Shown here: positions 14,101-20,574 of the stretch, in pieces
How the letters are laid out: every line of letters begins with the position of its first letter
Numbering within the stretch: the first letter of the stretch is position 1
Assembly (NCBI RefSeq): GCF_027622875.1
Contig: NZ_JAPZVP010000004.1
Location: 204,217-268,216, forward strand
Direction of reading: 5' to 3'
Origin: Glycomyces luteolus
Lineage (GTDB): Bacteria; Actinomycetota; Actinomycetes; Mycobacteriales; Micromonosporaceae
Length of the DNA stretch: 64,000 nucleotides
The notes under the pieces: generated by a model
What the model was told of the DNA's origin: nothing
Databases searched by the model: none
The model's input: only the letters and a program-made list of their open reading frames with translations
Translations under genes and position numbers: made by a program

Positions 14101-16857
14101 CCTCAAGGCGGGCGCCTGCTCTCGGCGATCGAGTACGACACCCGCGGCCTGCCCCGCTGGGAATCGGGCCCGAACTGGGACTCGGCGAACGAGCCGGGCG
14201 GTGACCTCGTCTACGTCACTCAAGGCGAGGACCAGGCGCGGACGTTCTACACGTACGACGGCGCCGGACGCGTCGTGCGCGAGGAGTTCATGTCGCACCA
14301 AGAGGTCTTGCGGGCTACGGAGACCATCTACGGCGGTTCGACTGCGGGCTGGATGGTCGCGGTGAACCCGCCGGACGGTGAGACGCCGTCCGCGACGATC
14401 ACCAACGCGCGCGGTGAGGTCATCGAACAGCGTGACTTCCACGGCGACAGCGCCACCGGGACGTTCGACACCACCACGTACTCGTACGACCGGCGCGGCA
14501 ACCTCGCCAACATCACCGACGCCGCCGGGAACCAGTGGCTCTACGAGCACGACCTGCTCGGCCGCCAGATCTCGGCGACCGATCCGGACACCGGCACGAC
14601 CACGGCCGCCTACGACGACGCCGGACAGCTGACCCAGACCGTTGACGCACGCGGTCAGAAGCTCACCACCACCTATGACAAGTTGGGACGCAAGTACGAC
14701 CTGTTCTCAGGAGACGCGACCACTGGGACGAAGCTCAACTCGTGGCGCTACGACCTGGTCACAGGAGGCCTCGGCCTTCCCGCCCAGTCGATCTCGATCG
14801 TCGACGGGAAGTCCATCGTGAACCGGGTCGACAAGTACGACTCGGCCGGGCGGCCGACCTCGATGAGCCAGGTGATCCCCGACATCGCGGGCTTCGGCTC
14901 GCTGCAGGGCACGTACAACTTCCAGCAGTTCTACCTGGCGGACGGCTCGGTAGCGAACAACAAGCTGCCGCAGGTCTCCGGTCTCGCTGCCGAGTCGGTC
15001 GACTACAGCTACAACGACCTCGGCATGGTGACCCGTGTCTACGGCACCATGAACGGTTCGACCTCGAGTTTCGACTACGTCTCCGAAGCCACCTACACGG
15101 CGTTCGGCGAGCTCGCCCAGCGGGTCCTGGGCAGCACGGCGGGGCAGAAGGCCTACCAGACGTGGAGCTACCAGGACGGTACGCGGTTCGTGGAGCGCCA
15201 CCGGCTCTCCCGCGACGCGGTCGACAGCCCGATCGTCGCGGACTTGACCTACGCCTATGACGACGCCGGAAACGTTCTCTCAATCACTGACGCCGGGTCG
15301 GGCTCGGCGGGGGAGTCGGAGACGCAGTGCTTCGTCTACGACTACCTGCAGCGGCTCACCGAAGCCTGGGCCCAGGCCGGCACCGCAGCCTGTGCCGCTG
15401 AGGTCGATCTCGACGCAGGCGACATGGGCGGGCCCGGTGCCTACTGGACCAGCTACCGATACGACAAGACCGGCAACCGCACCAGCGTCACCGAGCACAC
15501 GGCGATCGGCGGCAGCTCGACTTCCAACTACACCTATACCGGCGGAGACGGCCACCTGATCGACGCGGTCACCACCGGGACGACAGTCAACGACTACGCA
15601 TGGGACGCCGCCGGCAACCTCACCGAGCGGACCATCGGCGGCAAGACCGAGACACTGACTTGGGACGCCAAGGGCAAACTCGCGTCGATCACCTCTGACA
15701 AGGGCACCACCAAGATGCTCTATGACGGGGAGAACAACCGCATCGCCCGCCTCGACGCTGACGGCACGCAGAACCTGTTCGTCGGCGGCCAGGAGATCGT
15801 GGTCGACCCGCAAGGCGTGGTTCACGCGACTCGCACCTACAGCCACAACGGCGAAATGGTCGCGACTCGATCGACGGACACCGGGCTGACCTGGATCGGC
15901 AACACCTATCAGGGGACCGCCGCTTGGGCCATCAGTGCCGCCACGATGGCCGTGACCTTCCGGCGCATGGACCCGTTCGGGAACCAGCGCGGCCAGGCGA
16001 CCAACTGGACGGCGACTCAGGAGGGCTTCCACACGGGCGTCGCGGACCCGACCGGGCTGGTGTCGATGGGGGCGCGCTTCTACGACTCGGACACGGGTAG
16101 GTTCATCTCAGACGACCCGATCACGGATTTCGAAGACAGCCAGCAGATCAACGGCTACGCCTACGCAAATAACGACCCGACGAACATGACCGACTCCGAC
16201 GGTCTCCTCGGAAAGAAGTCGAAGGCGAAGGCTTCGGGTTCCAAGAAGAAGCTGAACAACAAGAAGAAGTCTTCTTCGAAGTCTTCTAACAAGAAGAGCA
16301 AGAGCAACTCGAAGTCCACGAAGAACTCGGGCAAGAGTAAGAAGAACGGAAAATCCAAGAGCAGCAAGAAGAACGGCAAAGCCAAGGGTAAACCCAAAGG
16401 CAAGGGCAAGCCGAAGGGCAAGGGCAAACCCAAGTCCAAGAACGATAAGAAGCTCGGCAAGCCGAAGCCGCTTCCGAGGCCGAAGCCCAAGCCCTTGCCG
16501 AGGGACCCGAGAGGCTGGGCTCAGGTCGACGGGACGCCGATCCCGCCCTTCAACGACTGCAACTGCGATGAAGACGACTGGCTCGACGACCTCCTCGGCG
16601 GAGATCTTGTCGACCTCTGGGACCGCGCCGAGCCCTATGTCGAGGACTGCCTCCAGAATGTCGCAGACAATAAGGGCGCCATCATTGGCGGAACGATCGC
16701 AGGTGGTACAGCTGGTGGAATCTGGGGGGCCTTTACCGGATCAGTAGCGGGGCCTTTGGGATCGATTCCTGGCTGGCTCGCGGGGGCCGTCGGCGGAGGA
16801 GTCGTGGGAGGTGTCGGTGCGGCGGGCAGTGCATGCGGAGGTGCCTTCGACAATTAG
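11191..16857 (+). CDS. Secreted RHS/YD-repeat polymorphic toxin protein with glycine-zipper tip
   Basis: 1888 residues, with ATG after GAGAAAGG. A Sec signal peptide (ALVLAAASALFAYQTPAEA) precedes an SpvB-like N-terminal beta region with GLIGDGWSYTPGFVERTY. YD repeats (YDPLGR, YDDAGQL, YDKLGRKYD and similar) fill about residues 800-1600. The RHS core signature GARFYDSDTGRFISDDP lies near residue 1626, where such proteins self-cleave or switch to a variable tip. The tip is unusual. About 100 residues are nearly all Lys/Ser/Asn/Gly/Pro (1673-1770), followed by an acidic Cys-containing segment (DCNCDEDDW, EDCLQN). The last 60 residues are hydrophobic and rich in Gly-x-x-Gly (GGTIAGGTAGGIW, GAVGGGVVGG). 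No nuclease or deaminase motif is visible. I infer a membrane-inserting effector. A terminator and a membrane gene follow at once. Confidence 0.9.
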   Translation: MRLGARESWYRTGKTAVRNATALVLAAASALFAYQTPAEAQSGATNADVGTPVSTSPVTTTTVDLKSEGLATDSGQISVPASGSSGGSGATGDWSATDLSNAGSWSQGDSSGGFSYYYGLELPPAEGPVPDVGLSYSSQAVDGHTSSSNTQSGLIGDGWSYTPGFVERTYASCASDAGGNTPVATADQCWDGTSPTVTLALEGANSALVFDDATDKWVAAADPNWKVELLGSAATSTSGTSERWQVTTADGTVYTFGARAANTGSRLTMPVFGNHSGEPCYKTDDFKGSGCTQAYRWMLDEITDVLGNRVRFEWTTETGHYGVAADKDKRMPFIRSSRLTRIDLGLRKDDTTVQSGRVVFNYADRCTSDCYNTDGTPKVVSWPETPWDKECAATTCADLYAPAFFNSKRLSEIATYVPDGGGYTKVDSWALVQEFLDYGDGEDTVLWLKSIQHTGHVGGTESTPPVTFSGIAFPNRVEHSEGTPSMWRTRLTTIVSETGGVTGVWYSAPDCTWGNLPDKANNAKRCYPVLSEDGEEEWFHKYVVTQVTEFDTTGGQLPERTYFEYSNGGTTTSRLWAWDDSEHTDDELRTYNQWRGYAEVVTRSGDSAEDQQLVSRSRYYRGMDGQPDTATGTGSRSATMTDAVGNTVTDSEALAGAEFETATYDGSTIIGTTVYRYWTKLAAERAYDGGSLKAWYVGANRIDNRDLLDSATGTWERTRTLIEHDDRGRETEVSDLGDISVADDQECWRTTYADNPSLNLYEVVRREELVSVDCDQAVSYPDDLVSDTVYYYDGDTTGTAAPTKALPTSTLEAKSHNGTSASYIPVESTTFDTLGRVLTSSDALGQTTTTAYTPSTGGVLKSVLTTNALGHKYTEYLDGTRGSTVKTVDANNRITETTYDPLGRTTAGWREGWSKSGHPNVPTVAYDYNISNSAPSSVTTYAVTPSGSQRLDSVMLYDSLLREIQSQSPTPQGGRLLSAIEYDTRGLPRWESGPNWDSANEPGGDLVYVTQGEDQARTFYTYDGAGRVVREEFMSHQEVLRATETIYGGSTAGWMVAVNPPDGETPSATITNARGEVIEQRDFHGDSATGTFDTTTYSYDRRGNLANITDAAGNQWLYEHDLLGRQISATDPDTGTTTAAYDDAGQLTQTVDARGQKLTTTYDKLGRKYDLFSGDATTGTKLNSWRYDLVTGGLGLPAQSISIVDGKSIVNRVDKYDSAGRPTSMSQVIPDIAGFGSLQGTYNFQQFYLADGSVANNKLPQVSGLAAESVDYSYNDLGMVTRVYGTMNGSTSSFDYVSEATYTAFGELAQRVLGSTAGQKAYQTWSYQDGTRFVERHRLSRDAVDSPIVADLTYAYDDAGNVLSITDAGSGSAGESETQCFVYDYLQRLTEAWAQAGTAACAAEVDLDAGDMGGPGAYWTSYRYDKTGNRTSVTEHTAIGGSSTSNYTYTGGDGHLIDAVTTGTTVNDYAWDAAGNLTERTIGGKTETLTWDAKGKLASITSDKGTTKMLYDGENNRIARLDADGTQNLFVGGQEIVVDPQGVVHATRTYSHNGEMVATRSTDTGLTWIGNTYQGTAAWAISAATMAVTFRRMDPFGNQRGQATNWTATQEGFHTGVADPTGLVSMGARFYDSDTGRFISDDPITDFEDSQQINGYAYANNDPTNMTDSDGLLGKKSKAKASGSKKKLNNKKKSSSKSSNKKSKSNSKSTKNSGKSKKNGKSKSSKKNGKAKGKPKGKGKPKGKGKPKSKNDKKLGKPKPLPRPKPKPLPRDPRGWAQVDGTPIPPFNDCNCDEDDWLDDLLGGDLVDLWDRAEPYVEDCLQNVADNKGAIIGGTIAGGTAGGIWGAFTGSVAGPLGSIPGWLAGAVGGGVVGGVGAAGSACGGAFDN

Positions 16858-16872
16858 GTAGAATCCAAGTAC

Positions 16873-16917
16873 TCGGTCATGCATTGGCGCTTCAACGCCA
16901 ATGCATGACCGATTTTT
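16873..16917 (+). terminator. Rho-independent terminator after the RHS gene
   Basis: Perfect 17-base arms (16873-16889 and 16896-16912), six-base loop CTTCAA, followed by five Ts. It is the strongest terminator seen in the window. It separates the RHS toxin from the downstream membrane gene, which therefore needs its own promoter or readthrough. Confidence 0.92.
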
Positions 16918-16943
16918 CGATATTTTAGAAGAAGGCTGAAGTA

Positions 16944-17417
16944 ATGAAGTATAAGGTAATTCTTATCGCACATACGGTGGTAATTTGCTCTGCGATTGCA
17001 GCTATCGTGTGTTTTTCCGAACTTTCATCTATTGATAAGCCTGTCTCTGATTTGATAGGAGCGGCGATTTTCGTTCCATTCGCATCTGTGTTTATGGTGG
17101 CGATCAATATCAAATTCAATCGAGCAAAGAAGAAAAAGACCTACGAGGTTGAGTCGATTATCTCCGATGAAGCCAGTCAGGCTCAGGATCGGACTGGGGC
17201 CTTCTTGGATGTTCGTCTACCTGCGCGTTTCATGAAGCTTCGGACCAGAACTTCATTCGTGGCAATTCTTGGAGGGATATTCATTGTCAGCTTGTCTTTT
17301 GCGCCTCTTTGGCTGAGGATCTTGCTTTTCGCGATTCTCTGTCTGTATCAGATTGTTACATTCTATCGATTCGAGAGCGCGCCATGCGAGAGTGATGAAC
17401 GACGCCGTTGGATGTGA
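16944..17417 (+). CDS. AT-rich four-helix membrane protein, probable immunity protein for the RHS tip
   Basis: 157 residues starting 86 bases after the RHS stop. Hydrophobic segments are at about residues 5-25 (VILIAHTVVICSAIAAIVCF), 37-57 (LIGAAIFVPFASVFMVAINI) and a double span near 107-146 (FVAILGGIFIVSLSFAPLW, ILLFAILCLYQIVTFY). A cytosolic loop of about 45 charged residues lies between helices 2 and 3. Base composition is sharply different from neighbours: the 60 bases at 16981-17040 contain only 23 G or C, with codons such as ATT, CTT, TCT and ATA. GAAGG lies about 13 bases before the ATG. I know no family for it. Position after a polymorphic toxin, small size and membrane topology match immunity proteins against membrane-active toxins; this is inference. 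Confidence 0.7.
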   Translation: MKYKVILIAHTVVICSAIAAIVCFSELSSIDKPVSDLIGAAIFVPFASVFMVAINIKFNRAKKKKTYEVESIISDEASQAQDRTGAFLDVRLPARFMKLRTRTSFVAILGGIFIVSLSFAPLWLRILLFAILCLYQIVTFYRFESAPCESDERRRWM

Positions 17418-17905
17418 AGCGTGGCTGGGTTCTCAAACATTGCGATACCGCTTGCGTTAGCTTCTACTACTCCGGCTTGCCCTTCCCCTGTACGGCGTGA
17501 CGACCAGGTCGTGGTCGAGGCCCTGATAGCCCTTAACGGGCAACGCGAAGAGCTCGTACACGGACAGCAGCCCCGCTCGCAGCCGCGGTTCCTGAGCGCT
17601 GAGCAGATCGGCGGCGGGCGGCGGTGGCGGTCGACTACCCGGTGCAACAGCAATCGGAGCTCCTGGAGGGAAGCGGGAGTAGACAGCTGTTGTTCTACCT
17701 CCCTTATGCTCCGCAGCCGAACTCACCCAGGTCGAGAAGGGCTCAATGGACGGTATGTTGCGGTTGCAGGTCTGGGCGATGAGGTTGCGGTCGGGGATAC
17801 CAAGACTCCGGTCGCCGACACCTATGCCCACCTCCGCGTGAGCTCCGCTGACCTTGGCGGGCTTCTCACCGGAAGCGCGCCTTTGCGTTTGCGAGATGGG
17901 CTCGG
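17418..17905. other. Gene-poor stretch between the RHS and EndoU toxin loci
   Basis: 488 bases with no convincing gene. Open frames on both strands here are Arg/Ser-rich, lack ribosome sites and show no family motif. Composition returns to high GC after the AT-rich membrane gene. It may be a decayed remnant between two toxin loci or the RHS tip exchange boundary; I recognise nothing in it. Confidence 0.5.
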
Positions 17906-18169
17906 TCAGGCGACGGTGAGGCGGTCCGCCAGATCGGTCGGGGTGTCCGGAGGGAGGTTCACGCTTTCGAGGAGCCATCGGAGGGTCGGGACGTCCTGCG
18001 GGTCGACGGGGACGCGGGCATCGACCAGCGCGCTGACGAAATCGACGGAGGCGAGGGACAGCTCCCCTACGATCACCTTCTCGCGCAACGAGTCCACCAC
18101 CCGTGCGGCGAGCGACGGCGCGTACTTGCGGACCTGCTCCACGAGCGTGGTCCTGTAGTCGTTCTGCAC
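17906..18169 (-). CDS. Small probable immunity protein of the EndoU toxin
   Basis: 87 residues from a GTG with AGGAG five bases upstream. It is soluble and helical, with no cysteines or membrane segment: VEQVRKYAPSLAARVVDSL, then a DFVSALVDAR helix and a C-terminal DLADRL. It is the last gene of the minus-strand type VII operon, 15 bases after the EndoU stop, which is the usual place for a cognate immunity gene. I know no family name. The role is inferred from position only. Confidence 0.65.
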   Translation of the reverse strand: MQNDYRTTLVEQVRKYAPSLAARVVDSLREKVIVGELSLASVDFVSALVDARVPVDPQDVPTLRWLLESVNLPPDTPTDLADRLTVA

Positions 18170-18184
18170 TGTGCTCCTCGATTC

Positions 18185-18781
18185 CTAGAACAAGAGGGTC
18201 TTGTCGTTGACCACGACGCCCTGGCTGATGTTGCCGGGGGTCGGGGTCGGATAGCCGGTCCACACGGTGCCGTCCGCATTGAGGATCACCTTGATCTCGA
18301 CACCGTTGTGGACGCCCACGGCCTCGTAACCGCCATTCTTGCGCGGCGTCATCGAGGTGGGGTTGCGGGCCACGTTCTCGATGCCCTCGATCATCTGGTT
18401 CTCCGACCACTTGTCCGGGAACTCGGTGCCGCCGCCCGATCCGGGGGCGTGGCCGCCGCTGATCAGGTCGCCGCCGGTGCCGTACTCACCGTAGAGGATG
18501 TGGGTCCGGCGCTTGGAGGTGTCGCCGAGGTTCGGCATGTCCTTCAGCTGCTCGGGGGTCCAGCCGCTGGTGCCGGGCTGGTTCGGGGTGGTCGGCGTGC
18601 TCCCGCCAGCCTGGCCCTGGTCGAATTCGTCCCACGCCGCTTTCGCGGCCGAAGAGACGCCGCTGACCGGGGGCTTGACCCGGGGCGGGCCCGGTCGGGG
18701 GCCCGGTTTCGGGCCCGGTTTCGGGGTCGCGAGCGCCAGGGCGATTGCGGCGACGAGAAGGAGCTTGGCGAGGGCGCGCAT
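18185..18781 (-). CDS. EndoU-family RNase toxin with N-terminal hydrophobic segment
   Basis: 198 residues. An N-terminal hydrophobic helix (ALAKLLLVAAIALALA) is followed by a Pro/Gly/Lys linker (PKPGPKPGPRPGPP). Residues 92-180 match the bacterial EndoU ribonuclease fold: THILYGE with His94, SGGHAPG with His111, the FPDKWSENQMIEGI segment, then VEIKVILNADGTVWTGYP with Thr175 near the expected third catalytic position. Bacterial EndoU domains act as RNA-cleaving tips in contact-dependent and type VII polymorphic toxins. Here the toxin is a separate short gene, 6 bases after the WXG-type gene, rather than fused to it. The start is preceded by only a weak ribosome site (TAGG), which suggests translational coupling. 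Confidence 0.85.
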   Translation of the reverse strand: MRALAKLLLVAAIALALATPKPGPKPGPRPGPPRVKPPVSGVSSAAKAAWDEFDQGQAGGSTPTTPNQPGTSGWTPEQLKDMPNLGDTSKRRTHILYGEYGTGGDLISGGHAPGSGGGTEFPDKWSENQMIEGIENVARNPTSMTPRKNGGYEAVGVHNGVEIKVILNADGTVWTGYPTPTPGNISQGVVVNDKTLLF

Positions 18782-18787
18782 CTTGGC

Positions 18788-19498
18788 CTAACTGTCGAGG
18801 AGCTGCTGGAGGGCCTGGAGGCTCTGGACGAGCGCGATGACGATCCCGATCACCGTCGCGAGGACCTGCGCGATCATGCCCGCCGCCTGCACCGCTACCG
18901 CGGGGATGCCGACGCCGGTCGCGCAGAGCCCCAGCCACACCGGGAGGCGGATGAGCAGCGTGGCGACGAGCTGCGCGATGAGGTCGCGCACGAGCTCCCT
19001 GGTGATGGTCACGAGCGTCCCGGCGCCGGTGGTCGCGGCGCTCATGGCCGCGCACAGCTGCGCCAGTCCGCTGGTGCCTTCGACGTTGTGGCCCATGTTG
19101 CCCTTGTAGGCGTTGGCGGCGTCGTCCTGCCAGCCGGCGATGTCGGCGTCGATGAACCCGGTGAGCTCATCCTTGATGGCCATGAGCTCTTCGGCCATGT
19201 TGGTCCACGTCTGGGCGTGGGCGGTGAGGATGTCGGCGTCGCCGGTCAGGTCGTCGAGGAGATCGCGCAGCGGCTCGATGAGCTCGATGAGCCACGAGAC
19301 GCCCGTGGAGACGATCGCGCCGAGCGGGTCGAGGAAGCCGACGGCGCTGAGCCCGGCGCCGACGCCCGCGAGCGAGGCGTCCACCCACGATTCGGATTTG
19401 ATCGCGTCGACGATGTCGGCGATGTCCTCGCCGATACCCGCGCCCTTCCAGAAATGGTGCGAGTCCTTGACATCGGCGACCAGGGGGTTGTCGCTCAT
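18788..19498 (-). CDS. WXG100-like type VII secretion partner with C-terminal membrane helices
   Basis: 236 residues. The N-terminal half carries amphipathic helices, including TAHAQTWTNMAEELMAIKDEL and the WXG-type turn GWQDDAANAYKG near residue 130. The C-terminal 80 residues are strongly hydrophobic (LIAQLVATLLIRLPVWLGL, AAGMIAQVLATVIGIVIALV). GGAGGCC precedes the ATG. This is the form of WXG100-superfamily proteins placed just before type VII toxins in actinomycetes and probably guides the EndoU toxin out of the cell. No ESX ATPase or core component is in the window, so the machine must be encoded elsewhere. Confidence 0.75.
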   Translation of the reverse strand: MSDNPLVADVKDSHHFWKGAGIGEDIADIVDAIKSESWVDASLAGVGAGLSAVGFLDPLGAIVSTGVSWLIELIEPLRDLLDDLTGDADILTAHAQTWTNMAEELMAIKDELTGFIDADIAGWQDDAANAYKGNMGHNVEGTSGLAQLCAAMSAATTGAGTLVTITRELVRDLIAQLVATLLIRLPVWLGLCATGVGIPAVAVQAAGMIAQVLATVIGIVIALVQSLQALQQLLDS

Positions 19499-19813
19499 TT
19501 AAAGGCCTCCGGAAATCTGGTCGAAGTCGCTCCCGGTGCTGGCGTCGGACTCCTCGTAGAGGTCGGCGCAGGTCCGGAGGGCTTGGACGTGGGTGCCGAG
19601 GTTGCTGATGCCTTTGCCGAACAGGGGCTCGACCATCTGGTGCTTTTCCTCGAGGATCCCGGCCATCCACTCGCACAGCGGCCCGAACGCGTCGGGCGCG
19701 GCCGTGATCTCCGCGGAGGCCGCTTTCACGGTCTCGTAACGCTGGATGAGGCTGTCAATGTGCCCGGCGTGGGCGCGCAGTTCTTCGGGGTCGACCTCAA
19801 TGCCGCTGCTCAC
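19499..19813 (-). CDS. EspC/ESAT-6-like small type VII secretion target
   Basis: 104 residues from a GTG that overlaps the previous stop by 4 bases. It is all-helical: IEVDPEELRAHAGHIDSLIQ begins the first helix, and a second long helix region ends near TCADLYEESD. Size and the DPEEL-RxHA opening are typical of the EspC-like/ESX-secretion-associated proteins (the second small partner in such operons). There is a helix-turn-helix pattern but no clear Trp-x-Gly. Probably forms a heterodimer with the neighbouring WXG-like protein; that pairing is inference. Confidence 0.7.
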   Translation of the reverse strand: MSSGIEVDPEELRAHAGHIDSLIQRYETVKAASAEITAAPDAFGPLCEWMAGILEEKHQMVEPLFGKGISNLGTHVQALRTCADLYEESDASTGSDFDQISGGL

Positions 19814-20190
19814 GGGCGGCCGCCGAGGCGGGTGTTGAGTTCTTGGGCGACGGCGCGGCCGGTCTCGGAGTCGGCGCCGACGGTGTCGGCAATGACCTCC
19901 TCGGTCTGCGCGGCGACCCGCTGCTTGGCGTTGGCGAGGGCCTCCATGAGCGCACGGGAGACGGCGTCGGGGGCGGTGCGCTGGATGCGTGCGGTGAACT
20001 CGGCCTTGAGCAGGACGCCGCTGGAGTCGACGGTGACGGTGGCGAGCCCGTTCGCGTCGCTCGCGGTCGCCGTCAGAGTCCGCATCCGCGTCGCCATCTC
20101 CTGGGTCGCCGCCACGGTCTTCTGGAAGGCCGCCTGGCGTTCGTGAAGGCGGGCGACGGCGTCGTCGCCGCTGAGTACCCGTCTGTCCAT
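19810..20190 (-). CDS. YbaB/EbfC-family protein of the type VII toxin operon
   Basis: 126 residues. A long N-terminal helix (DAVARLHERQAAFQKTVAAT) is followed by the short beta region TVTVDSSGVLLKAEF and a second helix rich in Ala/Arg/Gln, the YbaB/EbfC nucleoid-protein fold. Paralogues of this fold commonly open WXG100/toxin operons in actinomycetes, where they are distinct from the recR-linked housekeeping copy. It is the first gene of the five-gene operon. Whether it binds DNA or acts as a chaperone for the secreted proteins is not shown by the sequence. Confidence 0.75.
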   Translation of the reverse strand: MDRRVLSGDDAVARLHERQAAFQKTVAATQEMATRMRTLTATASDANGLATVTVDSSGVLLKAEFTARIQRTAPDAVSRALMEALANAKQRVAAQTEEVIADTVGADSETGRAVAQELNTRLGGRP

Positions 20191-20574
20191 GCTCGATCAC
20201 TCCTCATGCCGTCGGCGGTCCGGGTGCCGACGTCCATCAGGTGGCGAGAATAGCCCAGGTGTTCCAAGGCCACACACGTCGCGGAAGCCTGTCTTCCGAC
20301 CGCTTCATCCCCTGTATCGGCGTTTTCGGCGTTCATGCGGGGTCCTGTTCCGCGCGCGAGCTGTCGAGCACTGGAATCGGGGGCGTGCGGACTACTTAGC
20401 ACACGCGAAACATTCACCGCTCGATCGCGTAACAGGTCCAGGCGAATCTAGAGCCCAGTCGGGGACTGACAGCGTCGTCGCCCAGACAGCGCGCGGCGGG
20501 CGGGCTTGCGGGAAACGCAAGAAGCGAGCCCACCGCCGCCTACGCAGTCAGTCCAGCACCGGGAGGTCCAGCGC
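20191..20574. other. Divergent intergenic region, type VII operon / nitrite operon
   Basis: 384 bases with no gene. It must hold the leftward promoter of the toxin operon and the rightward promoter of the nitrite genes. A candidate GlnR site is listed separately. No tRNA or small RNA is recognisable. Confidence 0.55.
20396..20433 (+). promoter_or_regulatory. Candidate GlnR site upstream of the nitrite operon
   Basis: Spacing fits the actinobacterial GlnR pattern of 5-mers separated by 6 bases: TTAGC, six bases, GAAAC, six bases, CGCTC, six bases, GTAAC. GAAAC matches consensus exactly, TTAGC and GTAAC partly, CGCTC poorly. It lies 141 bases before the start of the first nitrite gene, and GlnR is the known activator of nirBD in Streptomyces and mycobacteria. 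It is a match by eye only. Confidence 0.4.

Noticed and set aside
17421-18158. 245-residue rightward open frame
   Set aside because: No ribosome site, Arg/Ser-rich, no motifs, and it is antisense to the better supported 87-residue immunity candidate.
18185-19498. WXG and EndoU genes as one frameshifted gene
   Set aside because: The WXG gene has its own stop and the EndoU gene its own ATG and a complete hydrophobic N-terminus; separate genes fit better.
18308-20146. 612-residue rightward open frame over the type VII operon
   Set aside because: Its sequence is an antisense mirror rich in Arg, Asp and Gly; the minus strand carries EndoU, WXG and YbaB signatures with proper ribosome sites.
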